Shown: in pieces, positions 44,872-57,400 of the stretch
Numbering within the stretch: position 1 is the first letter of the stretch
Layout of the letters: each line of letters begins with the position of its first letter
Source of the DNA: Patellaria atrata CBS 101060
Lineage: Eukaryota > Ascomycota > Dothideomycetes > Patellariales > Patellariaceae
Length of the DNA stretch: 64,000 bases
Direction of reading: 5' to 3'
Assembly: GCA_010093705.1 (NCBI GenBank)
Contig: MU006101.1
Span: 347,614 to 411,613, forward strand
Notes under the pieces: model-generated
Told to the model about the DNA's origin: nothing
Seen by the model: only the letters and a program-made list of their open reading frames with translations
Databases searched by the model: none
Position numbers and translations under genes: made by a program

Positions 44872-47633
44872 ATGCCTTCCCGGCGCGGCACGGAACTCGA
44901 ACCTCAAACCACGAAGCAACCTAATACCGCAACGTTTACGTTTCCCACCAATGACCACTTGGTGATTATTACGCAGCGACATGTGCTCAATTGGGATGCG
45001 AAGGGTATATCAAAGGTCTTTCTATCAGCATCCGAAGGTATCCTTGCAGCGAAAGAATCGAAAGATGGCAGTGGCACGCTCGCAATCGCAGATAGTCAGG
45101 TCGTAGTATTACATGACCGAGTTGACCAGGCTACTCAAAGGAGCTACAAGTTGAATGGAACTGAGGTAAGGATATATCTCTATAATCATCAACAATACTC
45201 ATACATTACATTTAGGGTCCCGTCCGACTTCTAGAGTATACGAACGATTCGAAGCAGCTGTTCTTCAGCACTACTGTTCAGAATGCTGTACAATGCTATT
45301 CCATATCGCAATCGTGTCTGTTAGATCCGCTTCACAGTCATCCTTCTTCTCCCACGGTCCTTGCCCTCTCGTCGAACTCCAGCTTGCTATTGTCTGCCTC
45401 AGAAAACCCTCCAGTCATATACCTCCACAACCTCACACTACGTACGCCGCCAGTACAGCTTCAACCCCGAGCGTCTGGCAGTGCCGTTTCTACTGCTGCT
45501 TTCCATCCAGATAGACCAAATGTTTTCATGCTTGGATATAGAGATGGAACATTAGCAGCGTACGATGCGACAAGGATTCCACGAGCAATTGGTAAAACAG
45601 ACGTCCGCACTCGACTTGGCAGGTCGGCACAATATGGCGAGATAAGTCATTTCAAGCACTTACATTCATGTTCAAATCAGTCGGGCAAAGACACAACCGC
45701 GCTACTGGACGATGCTGTGGTAAGTGCTTACGACTCAGGTACTAAGAGCGTGGGTATGGGAAACATAGGGACAGGAATTACTGCAGCAAGGTTTCTACCT
45801 GGATACAAAACTAGGACTGTCAGTGTGGGCAGTGATGGGAAATGTCGTATGGTGGACTTTGATCTCGGCGGCAAATTGCTCAGGACCTGGCATGTTCGTG
45901 GTCCCGCCACAAGCCTTTCCATCTTGTCCACAGCTCGACCAGGCTCCACTGAACCCTCTAAACTCTCTCGCGGAATTAGAAGGATACCTACAGTCTCGAA
46001 GAGTCTCCTTGAAGAGTCCGAATCAACAGATTATGTTATTGCTGTAGGACGGCTCGATGGCAAGCTTCTGTTGTTCAGTTTAGTCGGTGTACTTCTCCGG
46101 GAGCAGGTTATTGACCCTGCGGGTGGTAGAGTCATTGACGTAGAATGGCGATCAGGACCCAGTCATGGAGTCATAGCAAATATCCCACTTACCGCTGGTC
46201 AACAGGTGGAGATTCCTGTCATTCAAGACGGTTCAAAGAAGCGTAAGAGATCTAGCTTTGGGAATCAGAGCTGCACCTTTGGAGAAGATGTTGATCCAAT
46301 AAAACATGAACGTGCCTCTAGTATAGTCGAGATAACCCCAATGTTGATTTCCAAGGGAAGAGAACAGACATTGTCCGATTCTGGTACTATTCAACATATG
46401 GATGTACTCGAATCAATCAAGTCAGACTTACCAACCATGTCTGGGAATAACTACATGGATCTCTTTTCACCCGTGAAAGCTCAGGCCTCACCCCAACGAC
46501 GTTCAACTCGTTCAAATCCAAGACCAAGGCTTTCCAGTTCTACGTTCATTGCAAATGGCTCAAATTCTGCTCCCCAGTCGCCGACAAAGGAACCTTTGCG
46601 GAATCAGACTGTTTTGTCACCAATCAGTCCTGACAGACCATTGCTTACAGGAGAAGCTCAAAGAACGAAATCCGCAGCTAAAGAGAAGAATGGAAGTTTT
46701 GATTATCTTCCATCTGAGCCCGTCCCAGCTACAGTTGAGAACGGCTCACCTCGCGCTCACAAAACAAGGTGGATCTCTACACAACACATGCCGGGCGCCT
46801 TCCACCACTCGTACAGTACTCTAACAGTCGGGTCCGGATCCAGTTCCGAAAGCAGTAAGATCCTCGCAGATTTACGCCGTCTCGATGACACAGGCCCGAA
46901 ACCGAGGAATGGCGGCTCATCGATTCTGGCACCATACATGCCCGCGTCCACAGGACGTAAGTCCAAAGCCGTCTCCATAGCCCCTAATTCCGTTTCCAAA
47001 AAGAGCGAGGACGTACCAGATATTTGGCTCGACCGTGAAGAGCACAGCGTAGGACCTCCCCCCAGACGCACAAGGACAGCGCGCACATTCCCGCAACAGG
47101 AAAGAAAGGGACCTCCTCCCCCTTCGAAATTACAGCAGATGAAATCGGGTCCGCTCGATAGCAGTAAGCCGCAGTTGTCCTTCTCGACAGATACACTGGG
47201 CTACACCGCCTCAGATGAGAATCAGACCGTGGAAAAAAGCGATGATATTGAGAATGAGAATTCGCATCTGGATCCCGGGTTCGCACTCTCGCCCAAAGGC
47301 CCGGTGGTCATGAAGGAGTTTTTCCCGCGCTCGAGCTCGTTGAGTCCGAAGAAGGCGAAAGAGAAGAGACTGCAGACTGCGTTGAGGGAGTTGGAGGCGA
47401 ATTTTGCGCAGAGCAGGAGAGAACGGATGGGGACTAAGGGTAGCGAGGGGGAGAAGATGTCTGGTGCCATCCATAGGAAGTTAGATAAGGCAGACTGCAA
47501 GTATGAGGGCTGTCAGGATAGGTTTGAGGGACTGGAGGATGAGGTTGCGGAGTTAAGGAGGGAGGTTGCGGAGTTAAGGGGGTTGGTGGGGGAGATGGTT
47601 ATGAGGACGACGGATACACGGCTGAGGCGATGA
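44872..47633 (+). CDS. WD-repeat protein with disordered middle and C-terminal coiled coil
   Basis: Exons 44872-45165 and 45216-47633 give 903 residues. The N-terminal 370 residues read as beta-propeller blades, for example VVVLHDRVDQATQRSYKL, AAFHPDRPNVFMLGYRDGTLAAYD and VGSDGKCRMVDFDLGGKLLRTW. A long Ser/Pro/Arg-rich disordered segment follows (about 380-790), with SP/TP sites such as PLLTGEAQR and SLSPKKAK. A helical C-terminus (about 800-903) has heptads (LEDEVAELRREVAELRGLVG). This propeller-plus-coiled-coil plan resembles the centrosomal adaptor NEDD1 and similar scaffolds, but I cannot claim orthology. The repeated VAELRRE/VAELRGL duplication is visible in DNA too (GTTGCGGAGTTAAGG twice). 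Confidence 0.78.
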
Positions 47634-48154
47634 GTTCATGAATAAGGGAAGAGTTTGCATAGCGAGGTGGTTTAATCATTGATAGAAAACCTGTCAATTC
47701 TCTATCTTTTCTGTGCGGAAGATACGGACACGCATCCTGGGCAGAAATGGGAATGTTACTGCGGTCCGTAAGTACACGTTAGACTAAGGGCTCGAAAAGT
47801 TGAGAGGAGCTTACGACGGATTGTACGATATCGTTTATGGTTTTTCAGGCAGATGTGATTCCTGAACTTAAAGTTAAGTCTTTCGAGTACCTGTAAATAA
47901 GCAAAGACTTCGAGATATTTCTAGCGCTAAGACACGTAAAGAAGTTAGTAGACCACTTAATAAACTCTCGAAAAGCGACTGACCTCCTGGGATAACCCTA
48001 CCCTCCTTTCTTTATTACCATTCTTAACTCTTTCACTACTTCTTCTTCCCCATCTTGGTCTTCCCCCTCGCCTTGTTCTTTCCCGTTGTCTTGCTCGTCC
48101 TCGTAGCCTTCAGCTTCATCACTATTCTCTTCCCTTTCCTCTTCCCTATTCCCT
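47634..48154. other. Convergent 3' regions; acidic frame beyond the NLR stop
   Basis: The minus frame 48216-47998 overlaps the NLR end and encodes a strongly acidic run (NREEEREENSDEAEGYEDEQ). See the findings. No independent gene is called. Confidence 0.4.
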
Positions 48155-51100
48155 TCACCTACTACCCCTTTCACTGCTTTTCCCTTCTTCCATTTTCCAC
48201 CTATGTAAAACTTCAAGCGACCACTTCGTGCGAGGATGGAGAGGACCGAGTCTCTTTTCTCGTAGTTGAGCGCAGTTCGCCATTAGTAGGATAGCTTCCT
48301 TATTGCGATTTTGTGACTTCAGCGTACATGCGAGGTTAGACATGCTCGTGAGGGTACTTGTGTGCTCTTCCCCAAGTACTCTCTTTCTCATCTCTATAAC
48401 TTGTATCTGGAGCTCCTCTGCCTCCTTTAACCGCTCTTGTCCTTGTTCTGAGATAGTTGACGCAAGGGTACTCATACTCTCGAGGGTATTTGGATGCTCC
48501 TTCCCAAGTAACATCCTCTGTGCCTCTAGAACTTGTATCTCGAGCGCTTCCGCCTCCTTTAACCGCTCTCCCCCTTGCGCTGAAATAGTTGATGCGAGGT
48601 GAGACATACTCAGGAGGGTATCTTGATTTTGTTTTCCAAATAACCTCCTTCGGGTATCCACTATCTGTATTAGGAGCGCTTCTGCATCCTTCCAGAGCCC
48701 TTGATTTAGGAATGTTATCGCTACGTTGTGCATAATTCTTAATGTGTCCGGATGCTCCTTTCCGTGCATCCTTCTTTTCGCCTCCGCTACTGGTATGTTG
48801 AGCTCTTGTGCGTCCTTCCACTTCCCGACATCCTGAAATACCCATGCAAACATTTCGCACTGTTTAACATCTTCTAATAGAAATTGCTTTCCGCCACCGT
48901 GCTGTTCGCAAGCTAGGATGTGCGGAAGAAGCTGGCGACGGTAGGCGTTGTCCACGGTGGTCATTTCCCAATTTATCGAGGAAGCTAGAAGTTCTCGTGT
49001 GGCCCGCAAACAATCCAGCTGATTAGTCTGAGGTATCAGGTCTCGTGCCCACTCATGGACTAGAACATGCATGGAGAAGAATTTTTGTGACTCGTCCTTT
49101 CTTATCAATGAATAAGAAAGTAAGGTAGAAATGCCTTTCCTGAATAGAAATGGATCCCAGTTATCATTGGAGTCGATCTTCAAGAGCCCACCTGGAAGGT
49201 TGAAGCCCCCGTTATCAATTTCGGCAGTACTAAAAAACTTGATTTTGAGCTTTCCGGGCTCCGCGGCGCGCCTAAAAATATCTTCCATGATACCATCGTT
49301 GTGGAGGAAAGCAAAAAGTCTGAGAATCTGCAGTGCAACCGCAGCATAATTGGACTTTTGGGCGCCCTCCTCGTTTGAAACACGTTCTATTGCTGCGTAT
49401 GAGATATCCCAAGTAGCATATACTGCCTGATTAGCCTCTGACACGCCCTTGTATCTTGGATTCTTCAACATCTCTTTTCGGTGGTTGTGGAAAGTATGAA
49501 TGTAGTCCTCAAGGCTGGATTCACCCATGTGAATGGAGGCGCCGGCCAGGTCGATAGCCAGGGGAAGGAAACCAAGTTCTTCAACTATTCGCGTTGCAAG
49601 ACGACGGGAATTCACTCCACTTTCGTTCAACCGTGCGGCTCTCAAAAGCAATGTGACAGAATCCGAGCTTTCCATCTCATCAATTCTTAGGACAGCTTCA
49701 GGTGGAAGTAGATGTCCTATAGATGGGTTTCTGCTGGTATATATAATATTTCCATTTTCACCCCTCGGTGAAAGGCGTTCAAGATCTTTATTGCTCTCGC
49801 AGTTGTCCAATAATAGTAGCCATTCTTGTTTCAAATTCGATAGCCAACGCAAGACCCCTTCAATGGTGTCGCCCAAACCATTCTCAATCCCGATTTCTTT
49901 GTAACTTTGTTCGGTCGTAGCCGTACTACTTGCATCAATCCAGAAAACACGCTCGAATCTGTCTGATGTTAGCTGACTCAGAAATATGGAACATGTAGGC
50001 GCGTACCTCTCTCCGTAGACTTGTGCGAACTGTAGAGCAGTCTGAGTTTTGCCCGCTCCACCGAGTCCATATAATAAGAACTCCCGCCTTGGGAATGAGC
50101 CACCCGTTCGAGGAACAAAGAAGTTATCCATTGTACCCAATACAGTCTTCCGACCTGTAAATATTGGGCTAGGTTTAGGTTTTGCTCGGATTTGTACCTT
50201 CTGGACAACCCTAACTCGGGCATCTGGGATCGCACCTGTCGTCTAGTCAGAAGAGAATACTTCAAATATTCATGCTGTCCCCTATACAACATTCCTGGCA
50301 TTCTATATGCAGCTTCAACTTTTACTGTATAAGAATGAATAGAGTACAGGTCGACTTGGAGTTGTACACGAATATCATGATATAGCTCTGTATAATCTAC
50401 GCTCGGATTTGGAAAGTGTTTCTCACTCGTCTATACAGGAAAGCGTAAACTTCCGAGTGCATCCTAGTACGAAGTACGGCTGAACAATTAAGATACTGGA
50501 ATTCTGTTGAAGGCCCCAGTAATTGTTTGGTAAGCGTACAAAGGCTGAGCAAGACCGAACATGATAGGAGGGGAGAGAGTTCTATGACTGACACATATCC
50601 CGCAGTGTTATACCAAAACTCACGGGTTTGCAAAGCCTTTCCACCACCTCATTAAGAGCTTTGTGTACTCTGGTTTCCGTCATGTATGCTATCGTATGCT
50701 GTTTTAGTTCCCCCATCCTTTCCCATTCTTCCAACGAGATACCTGCAGCACCGTGGATAATACTGAAACGAAAATAAAAGCCCGGACAATCCTGGAACCG
50801 TTGCTCTAGCCTCTCTGCTACCCTCTCACAATCAGTCACAATCTTCTTCAGTACACCAATCAAGTCGGTGGGTATCAATCTCTGTGCGGAATCCGGCGTC
50901 GCTAGCCCAATTGGCCCTGGATGGCCCGTACCGATACTAATAAGACATCCGACTTTCCTATCGCTTCCAAAAACCTTTCTGGCCTCCTCCAATAGCTCAT
51001 TGACAGGATTATTACAACCAAGCGCTCCATCAATGAAGTCTTCCATTGTATGGCCTTCATCACCGATGGAAATACGTTTAAAGAACGTTGGAGCCGCACT

Positions 51101-51902
51101 GGTCGCACGACAAGCTTGCCAAATTTCACAGTTTGGACTTCGTAGCTCTCGTACCGAATACGTCCGGAACAGACGAGGATGGGCAAGGTTTCCGGCAGGC
51201 ATCGCGCATACGAATGCCCTTCCTTTACTGGACGGCCCAATCGAGGTATCAAGCATACAGTCCCCCAGGCCTCTGCTAGAGACAAGTTTCTTTATCTCAT
51301 TTTCCAGTACAGTGGCTTTAAAAGCCCCATCCTGGGACATTCTCTTTTTGTTATTTTTTGAAAATACGATGCTGGCAAGGGAATTGTAATTTTTCAACGC
51401 TTCGTTAGTTGTCATACGTAATCGGCCGAGCATGAGCGCAATCAGTCTAGAGGAGTAACTGTTAGCAGAAATACTATAGTTTCTTTCGTCGTGGTACGCT
51501 CTCTTTATACACAACTCAAGAAACGAAAGACTCTCAGACCCAATTATCCCCTGAGTTAATGTACAGCAAAATCTATGGCAAGCGAGGACCCCTGAACACG
51601 ACGAGAGCATTAGATTGAAGATAGATACGTACCCTCCTGTACTAGTTCCTCCAATAAGATCAAAGTAATCACAAGGCCGGGGGTCTTGCTTCAGCTTCAA
51701 ATCACACTTAACCCGATTCATAATTTCGTCCAATATGAGAAGCTCGGAGATCCCTCGAATGCCGCCTCCATCTGGGCGGTTTTAGCATGGTATACATATC
51801 CCTATCCTTTGGTAGAAGAGATATAGTAAAAATAAGTTTTCAATTACCTAGTGCTAAGAGATTGACCGGATGGTTAGCGACAGACGTTGCATTTTGGGCC
51901 AT
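48155..51902 (-). CDS. NOD-like receptor: patatin phospholipase - NB-ARC - TPR
   Basis: A STAND-class receptor of about 1,020-1,080 residues. Certain exons: 51902-51848, 51771-51633, 51446-50624 (patatin part), and then about 50185-50007 and 49958-48155 (NB-ARC/TPR). The patatin domain has the oxyanion motif LALDGGGIRG, the nucleophile motif GGTSTGG (split by a 186-nt intron) and the DGALG catalytic Asp. The NB-ARC has Walker A LLYGLGGAGKTQTA and Walker B-like EWLLLLDNCE. The C-terminal third holds kinesin-light-chain type TPRs with KEHPDTL/NTL. The linker (50623-50186) is unresolved: one 438-nt intron joining RLCKP to KVQIRAKPKPSPIFTGRK is in phase, but an extra exon ending LLTRRQ is possible. 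Patatin-NB-ARC-TPR is the architecture of Neurospora PLP-1, which triggers cell death on sensing SEC-9 SNARE variants. No sec-9 homologue lies alongside here. All catalytic motifs are intact. Confidence 0.85.
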
Positions 51903-52478
51903 GGTTCCAGCACAAGTAACACTGCAAGCACGGAGCTTTCTATATGTGAATTCGATAGTCTAAATTGGGTAACTATGTGAAATCTATTGCAGAGAATTCA
52001 CTCCATGAGCTAGTGCAATAATATGACTTAGTGACAGTCGACTGAGAATACGGCGAAGGAAGAGGAAGAAGAAGAGTAGGAGAGCGCGTCTGTTGTACTG
52101 CAGCTGAGCAAAGCTGAAGGTAAGGTCTGGACAAGGACAATGCGACGAAGGAGGAATACAAGGAAAGACTCCTTCTTATACAGTATGAGTACTGCAACTG
52201 AGAAAGGCTAGTGAGGGGTTTGATCTGCGAGTAAAACCAATAGAAGGATCTCGAGCCGATGGGGCAAACATTGAGTGCATATGTACTTTCTAGGTGTTTG
52301 ATTAAGACTCTGGAACTGAAGAAATGGAACGAAATTCTTTATAATTCCAGCATCAGCAATCAAGATCCAGCGTCTTAGCGATTATTTTGAGCAAGATTCT
52401 TTGCTTACTCCTGTACGTGAAAACTCTTAGACGGAGAATGCTTAATATAGAGATCTGCGAGTAGCCGCCCGTAGAGTT
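51903..52478. other. NLR promoter and 3' region of the aminotransferase gene
   Basis: Contains GA-rich tracts near 52050-52090 and no gene. Confidence 0.5.
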
Positions 52479-53693
52479 CTACTGTACCAATGGAACGTCA
52501 TCATAGTCCTTTCTCAAAAACAGCTTTGCCTTATCTAGTCCTCCCTTTAAGGATTCTGTGGCGCAGCAGTAACCTATTCTTATGTATCCCTTGAACTCCT
52601 TTCCGAAGCACTCATCTCCTGGAGCAAAAAGAACTCCAAATTTCTCCAGTAATGTTTTACAGAATGCTGTTGAATCTACTGGTATCCCGTCACGGTGGAA
52701 TTTCACAAATGCTGTGGTCCCTGCTACTGGTTTGACCCATTCGCAAATGTCATCATGCTTTATGATAAACTTTTCGAGTAAATCTTTGTTAGTCTTAGCG
52801 ATTTGGAGATTCCGTGCAAGTAGATTATGCACCGTAGATTGGCTTAGCGCAAATGCCGCCACTTGATCGTTCAGTTGGCCTACTGAGATCGTAGTATAGT
52901 CTCTGGCATGGGCGCATTGATCGATGATATCGTGGTCCCTGGAAGCAATCCAGCCTACACGAAGTCCTGCCATAGAATATGCTTTGCTCATGGATCCCGT
53001 CGCAATAGCCTTCTTGTACCCCATGCTGAGGATGCTTGGTGGAAATTCTGCGTCCATTGGCGTGATTCCATGGAAAAGTGGTCGGTATACCTCGTCTGCT
53101 AGAATATATATGTCATGCTCCGTTGCAATATCGACGATCTGTTGAAGGAACGACTTTTTTAAGACGGCCCCTGTGGGGTTGTTGGGGTTGCTACCCTCAT
53201 GTTAGTACTCTGGTTTCACAACTACTCCCGATACATACTTAATAATGATGAGCTTGGTATTCGGTTTGATCAACATCTTCAATTCTTCAACGTCGAGGAT
53301 CCAATCACTCTCTTCCTTCGCCTTCCAGAGATCAACTTCAGCACCTAGAGACTTTGGAACTTCATAAAGTTGTTGATACGTCGGATAGTGACATATAACA
53401 TGGTCCTCAGGTCCAGTCAGCGTGTAGAGCAATAGATAGTTCGCTGATATCGCCCCAGGTGTAATCAGAACGTTCTCCTTTGGTAGTGGTATGGCAACTT
53501 TGGAAGAGTAAAGCCTTGCAAGGTTCCCGCGTAGTGTGTCTGACCCTCGTATCTCGCCATAGTCAAGTCGTTTGGCGAGTTGGATAATGTTACCTGACTT
53601 GTCTTCTGAGAGATCAATCAATTCTTGAACAGATATCGAAGAACAGCACGTTTCTCCAAGGTCAAAGTTGCAGCCTGGTTGGTACTTGTCCAT
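52479..53693 (-). CDS. PLP-dependent class I/II aminotransferase
   Basis: Exons 53693-53239 and 53190-52479 give 388 residues. The 48-nt intron has donor GTATGT and a TACTAAC branch site just before the acceptor, and splicing restores NNPNNPTGAVL. Fold-type I features: LDYGEIRGSDTLRGNLARLY, ITPGAISANYLLLYTL, YPTYQQLY (PLP stacking region), NNPNNPTG, LADEVYRPL (Asp for the pyridine N), SMSKAYSMAGLRVGWI with the Schiff-base Lys, and the C-terminal Arg in YIRIGYC. Intact and full-length. Substrate cannot be read from sequence; enzymes of this subgroup include aspartate-type and specialised-metabolism aminotransferases. No biosynthetic cluster surrounds it. Confidence 0.88.
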
Positions 53694-54424
53694 CCACTAT
53701 CCAACGGATTAATATCAATATTTGATGGATTTGCCTTTGTTACTGACTTGTTCGATAGCAAAAGGTTTAATCTTAACCATGTTGATCTTGGTAAATAGTT
53801 TCTATTTGTGAAATGTTCAACACTGTACGATGAAAAGCAACGCGGTCGTCAACTTAGGGCAATAGAATAGCCCAAATACTCATATATAAATATTATACAT
53901 GCAACTACATGAATGCTCAAAGGGCGTGCAGAAGCGGAGCATCCACGGGGAAACCCAGTTAGAACTAGGAGGTCTTCTCACTAGTACCTTCTGTTACATG
54001 TACCAAAATGGGCCCCTCTTTAATTAACTTGTAAGTGTAAGTAAAACTTTATCAGATAGTCTTCAAGCGATGTTCATCTTCAAGGTCTATAACGATAGGT
54101 CAGGAATTCAAAGACCTGCCTAAATCGGCTAAATCTAAGCTGATGTTGCGGAGGACGGTGACCCTTGCCCGCAAAGAAGCCCCAGCCCCTCCCAGAGCTA
54201 TCATCACCATCACTCCGACTCCATTACCTTCTTGAGACGCTATTAACGCGTTAAATGATCATTTGCACCTTTCAACTTCGGGTCTATATATCTACCATCA
54301 CTTTCTACGACCTGATCGCTTGATAGTTAATGTCGCCGCCGATGTCCCGATAGAGGAATCACCTTCCCGTCCACCAGCCATCTCAGATACCCGCCCCCGA
54401 TCGCATTCTCGTTAGAGCTCCGCA
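53694..54424. other. Divergent promoter region aminotransferase / ABC transporter
   Basis: 730 bp without coding signal. Pyrimidine-rich stretches lie before the transporter ATG. Confidence 0.5.
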
Positions 54425-57400
54425 ATGCGCTATTCATTTCGGTCGTTACATTCGTTAGCAGCTACCATAGCTTTTTCGTACCTTTCTAGAGCTCATAGCA
54501 CGTTTTCGAACCTCTCAAGCGCCGACTTGCTTGATCAGGATCCCTTCTCAATCTATCGCGAGGATCGACCTGACGGATGTCCTCCTTGTTTCAACTGTAA
54601 TCTCGAGGACTTTAAATGTCACCAGTTCGCAAAATGTAGCAGAGCGAATGGGAGATGTGTCTGCCCACCTGGCTTCGGTGGCGATGATTGCTCTGATCCC
54701 GTTTGTGGAGCTCTGTCGGATGGTAAAGATAGGTCGCCTAGGAAGGGTAAACAATGCAACTGCAAAGAGGGCTGGGAAGGGATCAACTGCAATGTTTGCA
54801 CATCAAATCAAGCATGTCGAGCATTTGTCCCAGAAGGTGTGGAGGCAGTATGCTACAAAGAAGGGGTGGCTGTTGAAGAGAACTATCAGATATGCAACGT
54901 AACGAATAGAAAGATTCTGGATCAGTTAAAAGAGCAAAAGCCTCAGGTAACATTCTCCTGCAATTCGGAGACAGAAGAATGCAATTTCCAATGTAAGATT
55001 ACTCTATCCCCTAAAATCAAACGTATCCTGATATCTTCAAAGTCTGGGTGGATCAAAAGGAATCCTTCTACTGCGGCCTGGATACTTGTACTTGGAGTGG
55101 AACTCACGAGTCCTACCGTAATACTACAAATTACCGGTGTGACAACATATCATGCCGATGTATACCTGGTCGCATGCTCTGTGGAGCGGATGGGTCAATC
55201 GATATATCCGATTTTTTAGTTCAGGATATCAAGGGCCCAGCTACCTTCTCCTCGATATCAACAGAGGGTGGAAGCGCCGAAGATGGCAGCAAATTTTCAG
55301 AACCAGCCATGAATGACCTAATATCTAGCATTTTCGGCGACGAGACTATAACCTTGACTTGTCGGTCAGGCGAATGCTTACCTCTTCAGGATGTCCCCGG
55401 TTACCAAAGACCAGTCAAGAAGATCAATACACCATTGATAGCAGGAGTTATTGCTGGATGTGCTTTGTTTATTGTTTTTGTTGTCCTGATCATCTGGTAC
55501 TTGTCACGAAGGGCTGCAAGGAGAGGATGGGGCCCGATCCATCTTTCCGACGATGAGGATGAGGAAACTGCCAAATTGCTTGCGGATCACAAACCTGCAG
55601 CCCTCTATTTTGAGAATGTGTCTTACAACCTCAATGGTAAACAAATTCTGCACGGGATCCAAGGAGCTGTCCGCCCTGGCGAGATTATGGCTATTATGGG
55701 CGCATCTGGCGCGGGCAAAACAACTTTCCTTGATATTCTTGCTCGTAAGAATAAGCGTGGTTCAACACAGGGCGATTTCTTTGTTAATGGGGAAAAAATA
55801 CCCGACGACGAGTTCCGAAGCGTCATTGGTTTCGTTGACCAGGAAGATAACATGTTGCCGACTCTAACTGTCCATGAAACTATCCTCGACTCGGCCAGAC
55901 TTCGACTACCAAGAGAGATGAGTTTAGCTGCAAAAGAGCAAAAGGTTGAGGATGTTGAGAAACAGCTTGGCATTTATCACATCAGACATCAGATTATCGG
56001 GTCTGAAGAAGGTAGCGGTCGCGGTATTTCTGGTGGCGAAAAAAGAAGAGTTGGTATTGCATGCGAGCTGGTTACAAGTCCAAGTATACTGTTCCTAGAT
56101 GAGCCAACAAGTGGACTCGATGCATACAATGCATTCAATGTCGTCGAAAGTTTGGTACATCTAGTCAAGACATACCATCGGACCGTCGTCTTCACCATTC
56201 ATCAACCCAGATCGAATATTGTGGCCCTTTTCGACGAGCTCATTCTTCTTGCTAAAGGCAGGGCTGTTTATTCCGGACCCTTTTCAACCTGTCAAGCTTA
56301 CTTTGATCATATTGGCTATTCTTGCCCTCCGGGTTTCAATATTGCTGACTACCTAGTGGATTTGACAATGCATGCGGGCACTGCTCGCTCGCCTATGGAT
56401 GATAGCGAGATCTTCGGGAACCGGGATGGACTGCGAACAAGCGCAAGCAGTGCCGTTGCTGTAAAATCTGTTCCCAGCCTTTCTAACGCGAGCGTGGGAC
56501 CTGATAGTGTGGGCAGCCCGAGCAACTCTAGCGTACGATTACCAAATCGACGCAGGACTTCTATCAAACACAAACAAGCGCAATGGCTATTTGAAAGAAA
56601 GAAGAGCAATATACCTGAACCGAGCACACCGAAGACGGATGACGAACAATCATTCCTCGACAGTACTCCGGATGGTGCAACTCACCTGTTAAGACTGCCC
56701 AACCGAGGCGGTATACCTCCACCTCAAATACTTGACGATCCAGATCAGCTTCCTCCACCAGCAAATGGCGGTACTGGAACTGATCTCGATGGTCTAATCG
56801 ACAGCTACTCGAAATCGGATGTTGCACGCTCTCTTCACGACGACATGCACCGGGCCATATCGGAGGCGAATTCAGCTAATGGCGAACCTAACGGTGGTGC
56901 TAATGGCCAAGTTCCTGCTGGCGGAATGAAGGGCTATCGTAAGGTTGGATGGTTGGGGCAGTTCAGAATCCTCTCCGTTCGCACATGGCGTAACCTGTAC
57001 AGAAACCCAATGCTTATGCTCACACACTATGCCATCGCAATTCTGCTGGCCGTTCTCGTTGGATTCCTATTCTACGGACTTACCGATGATATTGCGGGGT
57101 TCCAGAATCGACTTGGTCTCTTCTTCTTCATGCTTGCACTATTTGGTTTTAGCACATTGACGAGCTTGACGGTTTTTGCACCCGAGCGGCTACTCTTCGT
57201 TCGAGAGCGAGCCAAAGGATACTACTCTCCGGTTTCGTATTTCGCAGCCAAGGTCATATTTGACATCGTACCTTTACGTCTCATTCCACCGATCATCATG
57301 GGCGCAATCGTGTATCCCATGACTGGCCTCATTCCTGCTTGGCCCGAATTCCTCAAATTTATCCTATTCCTCGTACTATTTAACCTTGCAGCAGCAGCGA

